The notes under the pieces: generated by a model
The model's input: only the letters and a program-made list of their open reading frames with translations
Database searches by the model: none
Told to the model about the DNA's origin: nothing
Source of the DNA: Dehalococcoidia bacterium
GTDB taxonomy: Bacteria; Chloroflexota; Dehalococcoidia; Tepidiformales; Tepidiformaceae
NCBI GenBank assembly: GCA_022826585.1
Contig: JAJDUR010000106.1
Span: 29,000 to 92,999, forward strand
DNA length: 64,000 bases
Direction of reading: 5' to 3'
Part shown: positions 61,481 through 64,000 of the stretch, piece after piece
How positions within the stretch are numbered: the first letter of the stretch is position 1
Layout: every line of letters starts with the position of its first letter
Made by a program: the position numbers and the translations under genes

Positions 61481-61702
61481 TTACTCGCCGTAGCGCTCGA
61501 TGTGCTCGGCGGCCGCCTTCTCGGCCCACTCCAGAAGTTCAGGCGTGGCTGGCTGCTTGAGCGCCTTGATTTCTTCCAGCGTCATCCCGAAGAGACGCTC
61601 GACGCCGTCGGGGCCGACTTCTACCGGAAAGTCCTCGATGTTCTTGGCGCTCAGCGCCAGTTCTTCAAGGCGCTTCCTGTCCAGCTTTTCGTTTGTGGTC
61701 AT
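61481..61702 (-). CDS. Small antitoxin-like protein
   Basis: MTTNEKLDRKRLEELALSAKNIEDFPVEVGPDGVERLFGMTLEEIKALKQPATPELLEWAEKAAAEHIERYGE; immediately upstream of the toxin-like ORF. Confidence 0.6.
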   Translation of the reverse strand: MTTNEKLDRKRLEELALSAKNIEDFPVEVGPDGVERLFGMTLEEIKALKQPATPELLEWAEKAAAEHIERYGE

Positions 61703-61772
61703 TGCCTTCCCCAACTACTGGAACCATACCTCGTAAGAGTAGGCCCCCGCAAGAGAGCCCCCGTCCTGGCCC

Positions 61773-62534
61773 TTAGGCCGGCTGTGGTTGGGGCAGACGC
61801 TCGACCGCGCTCAGCGGGTCCTTGTCCGGGTGGATGAGGTAGCGCAGCCGCGGCAGCGTCATGTCGACCGTGGTGAGCGAGGCCGAGATGGGGTGCGCGG
61901 CGCTCGCGCCGGGAAGGTTCCACGCCTCGGCCTCGAAGGCGGTGAGCCTCGCGCGGCCACGCTGCGCCCGGTCGAACGTGTAGTCGGGATCGACCTGGAG
62001 GAGCAGCGTCTCCTCGCCGTCCCGCGCGACGCGGGCGAGGGCCAGCGTCGCCATGTACTGCACGTCCGCGCCGGTGATCGGCTGCGGATCGACCAGCTCC
62101 CCGGCGAGGATGGTGGAGCCGTCGAGGGTCACGCTCGTCGTGGCGCGGGCGTAGCTCGGGTCGAGCTGCACGTCTGCGACGTCCAGGGGGAGACCCCAGC
62201 GCTCGCGAAGGACGCTCGTGGCGGCTGCCGAGTCGCAGTAACCCTTCACCAGCAACCCTCGCGGGCGTGCCCCCGCGCGGCACCCGACCCGCACGGTCGC
62301 GAACGTAAACGCACCTACCTCGCTGTCGGGCACGTGCGTCACGTTGACGAGCAGCGTCGGGGGGATGCTGGGGTGCAGGGCGGGAGGCAGCAGGGCTTCG
62401 CGGTCGCCCCCGAGCTCGTAGTGGAGCTGCAGGTGCTGCGCCCCCTTCAGCTCCCACTCCTCGGTGTCGAGGCTGGTGAGGAGCGGGGCGGTGTCGGCCA
62501 AGGTGGAGAGGTCGCGCGTTCCCGTCAGTGGCAT
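61773..62534 (-). CDS. Acetoacetate decarboxylase-fold protein
   Basis: LLVNVTHVPDSEVGAFTFATVRVGCRAGARPRGLLVKGYCDSAAATSVLRERWGLP. Confidence 0.6.
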   Translation of the reverse strand: MPLTGTRDLSTLADTAPLLTSLDTEEWELKGAQHLQLHYELGGDREALLPPALHPSIPPTLLVNVTHVPDSEVGAFTFATVRVGCRAGARPRGLLVKGYCDSAAATSVLRERWGLPLDVADVQLDPSYARATTSVTLDGSTILAGELVDPQPITGADVQYMATLALARVARDGEETLLLQVDPDYTFDRAQRGRARLTAFEAEAWNLPGASAAHPISASLTTVDMTLPRLRYLIHPDKDPLSAVERLPQPQPA

Positions 62535-63652
62535 CAGGCGCCGCCCGCCGCCGTCGCCCCCGCGGGCTCGGCCGCCTCGTCCCCCTGGAACCGGGGCATC
62601 ACTTCCTTCGCGAACAGGCGCATGGAGGCGAGTACGTCCTCCTGTGGGACCATCTCGTGGACGTTCAGCAGGAAGTTGATGCGGTCCACGCCCGCCTCCT
62701 CCCAGCGCCGCACGGCCTGCGCCACGCGATGCGGGTCGCCGATCGTGAGACCCTCGGGCACGCGGCCCTCGGGTCCGCTCTGCGACTCCTGCCGCAGCTG
62801 GTAGAGCAGCCCCGGCGAGAGGTACGAAGGCGTTGGGTAAGCCTGCCGCGTCGCCAGCGTCTGCTCGGAGAGGTAGTTGAAGGTGCCCGCCATGCGTTGG
62901 CCCGTCTTGATCCCCTTCTCGTCGTCCTCGTGGCAGTAGAGGAAGCTGACCGTGTTCACCTGCTCGTTCACGAATTCGCCCACCGGGTCGCACGACTGGA
63001 TGCGCTTGCGGTAGCCGGCGATCTTCTGTGCCTGCTCGCCCACGCCCCCGAACGAAAGCCCGAGGCTGCCGAGCCCGCGCTCGGCCGCGTCGATCTCCGT
63101 GCCCACGCTCGTGACCGCCACCCACATCGGCGGGTGCGGCTTCTGGTACGGCTTCGGGAGGACGCTGCGCTCCGGCATCGAGAACGCCCGTCCCTGCCAG
63201 CTGAAGCGGTCCTGCGTCCACATCTTCGGGATGACGCGCACGTACTCGTCCCACGTCTTCTTCGTCTCGTCCGGGTTCGCCCCGAAGCCGCCGAGTTCGG
63301 TCCACGTCGCCGAACGCCCAGTGCCGAACTCCAACCGCCCGCCCGACACCAGGTCGAGCACCGCGCCACGCTCGGCCGCGCGGATGGGGCTGTTCAGCTC
63401 GGGAACGCAGGTCACGATGCCGTGTCCTACCCGGATCTGCTTCGTCTGCATCGCGATCGCCGTCAGGAAGATCTCCGGGGCCGAGCAGTGCGAGTACTCC
63501 TCCAGGAAGTGGTGCTCCACCGCCCACGCCTGGTCGAACCCCAGCTCGTCTGCGAGCCGCGCCTGCTCCAGGCAGTTCTGGTAGACCGTGTACTCCGTCT
63601 CCGGGCCCCACGGACGCGGCACCGATATCTCGAAGAAGACCCCGAACTTCAT
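62534..63652 (-). CDS. LLM-class flavin-dependent oxidoreductase
   Basis: MKFGVFFEISVPRPW, LADELGFDQAWAVEHHFLEEYSHCSAPE, DLVSGGRLEFGTGRS. Confidence 0.92.
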   Translation of the reverse strand: MKFGVFFEISVPRPWGPETEYTVYQNCLEQARLADELGFDQAWAVEHHFLEEYSHCSAPEIFLTAIAMQTKQIRVGHGIVTCVPELNSPIRAAERGAVLDLVSGGRLEFGTGRSATWTELGGFGANPDETKKTWDEYVRVIPKMWTQDRFSWQGRAFSMPERSVLPKPYQKPHPPMWVAVTSVGTEIDAAERGLGSLGLSFGGVGEQAQKIAGYRKRIQSCDPVGEFVNEQVNTVSFLYCHEDDEKGIKTGQRMAGTFNYLSEQTLATRQAYPTPSYLSPGLLYQLRQESQSGPEGRVPEGLTIGDPHRVAQAVRRWEEAGVDRINFLLNVHEMVPQEDVLASMRLFAKEVMPRFQGDEAAEPAGATAAGGA

Positions 63653-63771
63653 GCTGCTGCTCCTCTCGCGAACCGGGTGGCCGCGAGTCAACGGCAATCG
63701 TGGACACTTTCGGCGTTCTTGTCGAACCGGCGCCGGGTCCACGATGCGCGAAGCGGCTATCCTCCCGCCCC

Positions 63772-64000
63772 ATGACGAGCTTCGACGGCGTCCGCGCCCT
63801 CACCTTCGACCTCTTCGGCACCGTGCTGGACCTCGAGGGCAGCCTCGAGCCGCCCCTTGCGCGCTATTTCGGCGAACGCGGCATCGAGGTCGACGCGGCG
63901 CGGTTCTGGGCGCAGTGGCGCGCCCGCCAGCGCATCGAGCAGTACCAGGACAACATCCTCATGCTCGGCCACGGCGGCTACCTGGAGACGTCCCGGCGAG
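63772..64000 (+). CDS. HAD-family hydrolase (haloacid dehalogenase-like), truncated by window end
   Basis: MTSFDGVRALTFDLFGTVLDLEGSLEPPLARYFGERG. Confidence 0.87.
   Translation, partial: MTSFDGVRALTFDLFGTVLDLEGSLEPPLARYFGERGIEVDAARFWAQWRARQRIEQYQDNILMLGHGGYLETSRR

Noticed and set aside
61773-63821. 682-aa minus ORF joining the ADC-like protein to an antisense/out-of-frame LLM oxidoreductase
   Set aside because: Two separate genes with overlapping start/stop at 62534 fit better

Overview
High-GC bacterial chromosomal window, mostly densely packed housekeeping genes; affiliation is probably Chloroflexota-like, but that is inference only. Recognisable loci: nadC(partial)-nadB, def, eno, ilvE, a CBS-korA-korB-zinc ribbon/CBS cluster, alpha/beta hydrolases, iscA/iscS, fabD-KS-KS, priA, thiolase, an Fe-S protein-hemL-hemC operon, cinA, glyQS, pepN, ilvC, oppD/oppF-type ATPases, mazG, argH, mdh, lepA, galU, infC-rpmI-rplT, miaB, a P450, and sdhCAB. 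There are three tRNAs (Leu-UAG, Lys-CUU, Ser-GCU) and two clear hairpin terminators. The 47.7-61.7 kb part contains small accessory insertions: a VapBC-like module with an operator palindrome, a RelBE-like module bracketed by a 24-bp direct repeat, a third RelE/ParE-like toxin-antitoxin pair whose toxin ORF has no canonical start and is absent from the ORF track, and an unfamiliar 451-aa protein that may carry a PD-(D/E)XK-like nuclease domain. The most interesting signals are: (1) a recurrent TANNNT + 5-8 nt + ATG/GTG arrangement before at least 15 genes, implying widespread leaderless transcription; (2) a 29-bp near-perfect palindrome over the nadB leaderless promoter, with an NrtR-like Nudix-wHTH regulator in the same window; (3) KorAB bracketed by two different CBS-domain proteins; (4) a cysteine-rich Fe-S-like protein translationally coupled to hemL/hemC; (5) a probable CTG-initiated alpha/beta hydrolase. 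All assignments come from reading the sequence and family memory; no searches were run.
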